Notes under the pieces: generated by a model | Told to the model about the DNA's origin: nothing | Database searches by the model: none | The model's input: only the letters and a program-made list of their open reading frames with translations | Origin: a virus | IMG/VR virus record: IMGVR_UViG_3300035034_000417 | Location: 1 to 23,195 of that record | DNA length: 23,195 nucleotides | Strand: one strand, 5' to 3' | Part shown: positions 22,901-23,195 of the stretch, one piece after another | How the letters are laid out: the number at the start of each line of letters is the position of its first letter | How positions within the stretch are numbered: the stretch's first letter is position 1 | Position numbers and translations under genes: made by a program

Positions 22901-23195
22901 GAGGCCTTTCAGGAGCTACAGGAGCTACAGGAGCTACTGGTTCTTCAGGAGCAACAGGATCTACTGGTTCCTCGGGGGCTACAGGAGCAACAGGAGCTAC
23001 TGGTTCTTCAGGGATAGATGGAACAAGTGGTTCTTCAGGGATAGACGGAACTTCAGGAACAAGTGGATCTTCAGGAACAAGTGGATCTTCAGGAGCAGAT
23101 GGATCTTCAGGAACAAGTGGATCTTCAGGAGCAGATGGAACTTCAGGAACAAGTGGATCTTCAGGAGCAGATGGAACTTCAGGAACAAGTGGATC
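19915..23195 (+). CDS. Baseplate hub-like tail protein fused to a collagen-like adhesin, 3' cut by the window
   Basis: At least 1093 residues, open to the right edge. The N-terminus (VPINKSIAEIRDLSKRTGGFSKTIIIAGDKEANLVFGHYYDVNLVSTSFN) matches the pattern of hub-like baseplate proteins in Bacteroidota phages (P-I-N-x-S-I-x-D-I-R ... S-K-T-I-x-I-x-G). A long beta-rich middle follows. At about 868-910 a short repeat (VTIQGTDNII, VLVVGDNNTV, VIVIGNGID) looks like a triple-stranded fibre. From Gly997 the protein is a run of Gly-X-Y triplets without proline. The gene probably joins tail tip to receptor-binding fibre. It starts directly after the previous stop. The end and receptor-binding tip lie outside the window. 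Confidence 0.75.
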   Translation, partial: MTSTYIQTELGRLTPLKGTAVPINKSIAEIRDLSKRTGGFSKTIIIAGDKEANLVFGHYYDVNLVSTSFNHKVKVRAQIIQEDQSIFEGYMRLLSVNRISPTSGGLDQGIEYEINLSDTTGSFFQDIGDGLMSAPHTRSPEFNEEEAPNSPQFSPGLDISYLDHTYSMANIEETLDPNWNVDDGYKYVWSYLRDSGNYKIQDFMPAVYAKVYWDQIFASAGYSYSWPELADPSFRFDKILIPYTKGALENTEEIFSQGRAVVARSLNLTRAAASNIGNDFAGFVGVDPTLVFADSVILDEGSNMNPALDTYTLPFFQNVNQFSLDFKMSFQWQLVNQATEAIRFIEGIDDFVGGSFFLRPTISVRNITASSTFYNGEIISVPQSAKLSLHRSTLDFNNGEEYPPFSVSTLASEASGNTEFELDLTIPCNQIAEPGDEIQVSIGWKVDFNKTVQLGSRPSTGVPFTIQPGAILMVVDQFQISFIPTVSELTEGLELSMNAMIPAIKKRDFIKGFLNHYNLYTDVDPSDPNNILISGRDSFYDEGEEYDWTDKISTDRTSNITFTIEDTGKSKILTYKEGKDELNVGYQDVTGETYGQVRYIFEDEFAKGDSTIEVPWEPTPLVKNYLGHYVNGYNAQTLKAGIKVLYDGGPIDDESGNIIRYPVIRYGLVSNEAIENDRNVETNPQLKWLSAYNYSGHFDNPLNPNWDLNFNVCAYYFYNDWNSGLGDFNGITANNMFSLHHSRTYNQLEDGKILEGYFHLTSSDISTIRLNDRVFIQDSWWNILLIQDYNANERGLTKVKLISVDPLQGFSTFKSGRISGGTSFGTGINYVGEKVLRSPYRPNKASKFLQPLKDLAKSQSNEDNINHSNSGDVTIQGTDNIINEGVNNVLVVGDNNTVNEVSNVIVIGNGIDVDPEIPQPAIYLGDVIFTENGITGAGATGWINSLGINNVIFSDSVPDLTSGIVPEDFWWDTSRQQLAIQYVDVDGVQWVLVADRGLSGATGATGATGSSGATGSTGSSGATGATGATGSSGIDGTSGSSGIDGTSGTSGSSGTSGSSGADGSSGTSGSSGADGTSGTSGSSGADGTSGTSG
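22903..23195 (+). repeat. Collagen-like Gly-X-Y repeat
   Basis: 32 consecutive triplets up to the window edge. Early ones are mostly GAT and GSS, later ones GTS, GSS and GAD. No proline occurs. Codons are nearly identical (GGA with ACA, AGT, TCT/TCA), giving 9- and 18-bp DNA repeats. Such stretches form trimeric stalks in phage fibres and vary in length by slippage. Confidence 0.92.

Noticed and set aside
22997-23188. Minus-strand ORF of Leu/His/Lys repeats
   Set aside because: It is the antisense shadow of the collagen-like triplet repeat.
19915-23195. Diversity-generating retroelement target at the adhesin
   Set aside because: No reverse transcriptase or template repeat is seen in the window, and the gene end is missing.

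Overview
The window is a 23.2 kb piece of a tailed phage genome (or prophage) with a long-tailed, siphovirus-like plan. The host is most likely a member of the Bacteroidota. The DNA is AT-rich, start codons have no Shine-Dalgarno sequence but follow A-rich leaders of the AAATAAAA type, and several structural proteins look like those of phages of Flavobacteriia and relatives. The host assignment is an inference from style, not from a database match. No tRNA, CRISPR array, integrase or transposase was seen.

Layout, left to right. (1) 3-9974, plus strand, virion module I: end of an unknown gene, tape measure protein, two overlapping tail-chaperone-like genes, a tail-tube-like protein of a MACNE family, XkdF-like prohead protease with an acidic scaffold-like tail, major capsid protein, a second MACNE protein, a strong terminator, a small unknown protein, portal, head-tail connector and holin. 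(2) 9975-10979, control region: promoter-like elements, terminators, a minus-strand HNH homing endonuclease and two copies of a 23-bp repeat. (3) 10980-13343, replication: a DUF1376-like protein, a replication initiator with 12-bp iterons inside its gene (candidate origin), a DnaC-like helicase loader and small ORFs. (4) 13444-14160: a single lipoprotein gene closed by a perfect terminator. (5) 14199-23195, late operon: small genes, an HTH protein, a sigma-factor-like protein, a small membrane protein, TerS, TerL, tail-completion proteins, a large tail protein and an unfinished baseplate/adhesin gene ending in a collagen-like repeat.

How it works together. The initiator and helicase loader would load the host DnaB helicase at an origin inside the initiator gene. 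The ECF-like sigma factor heads the packaging and tail operon and may switch transcription. Three promoter-like sites in the control region share GAAAC, 14-17 bp, CATATATA, which resembles an ECF-type layout. Packaging (TerS/TerL), capsid (protease, scaffold, capsid, portal) and tail genes are all present.

Most unusual points: head-tail blocks run in the reverse of the textbook order although all genes point the same way; two paralogous tube-like proteins flank the protease-capsid pair; the protease gene has an internal start that could make a separate scaffold; iterons lie inside the initiator gene; and promoter-terminator cassettes that could make very short RNAs lie on both sides of the HNH gene. 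No known defence or diversity-generating system was recognised.
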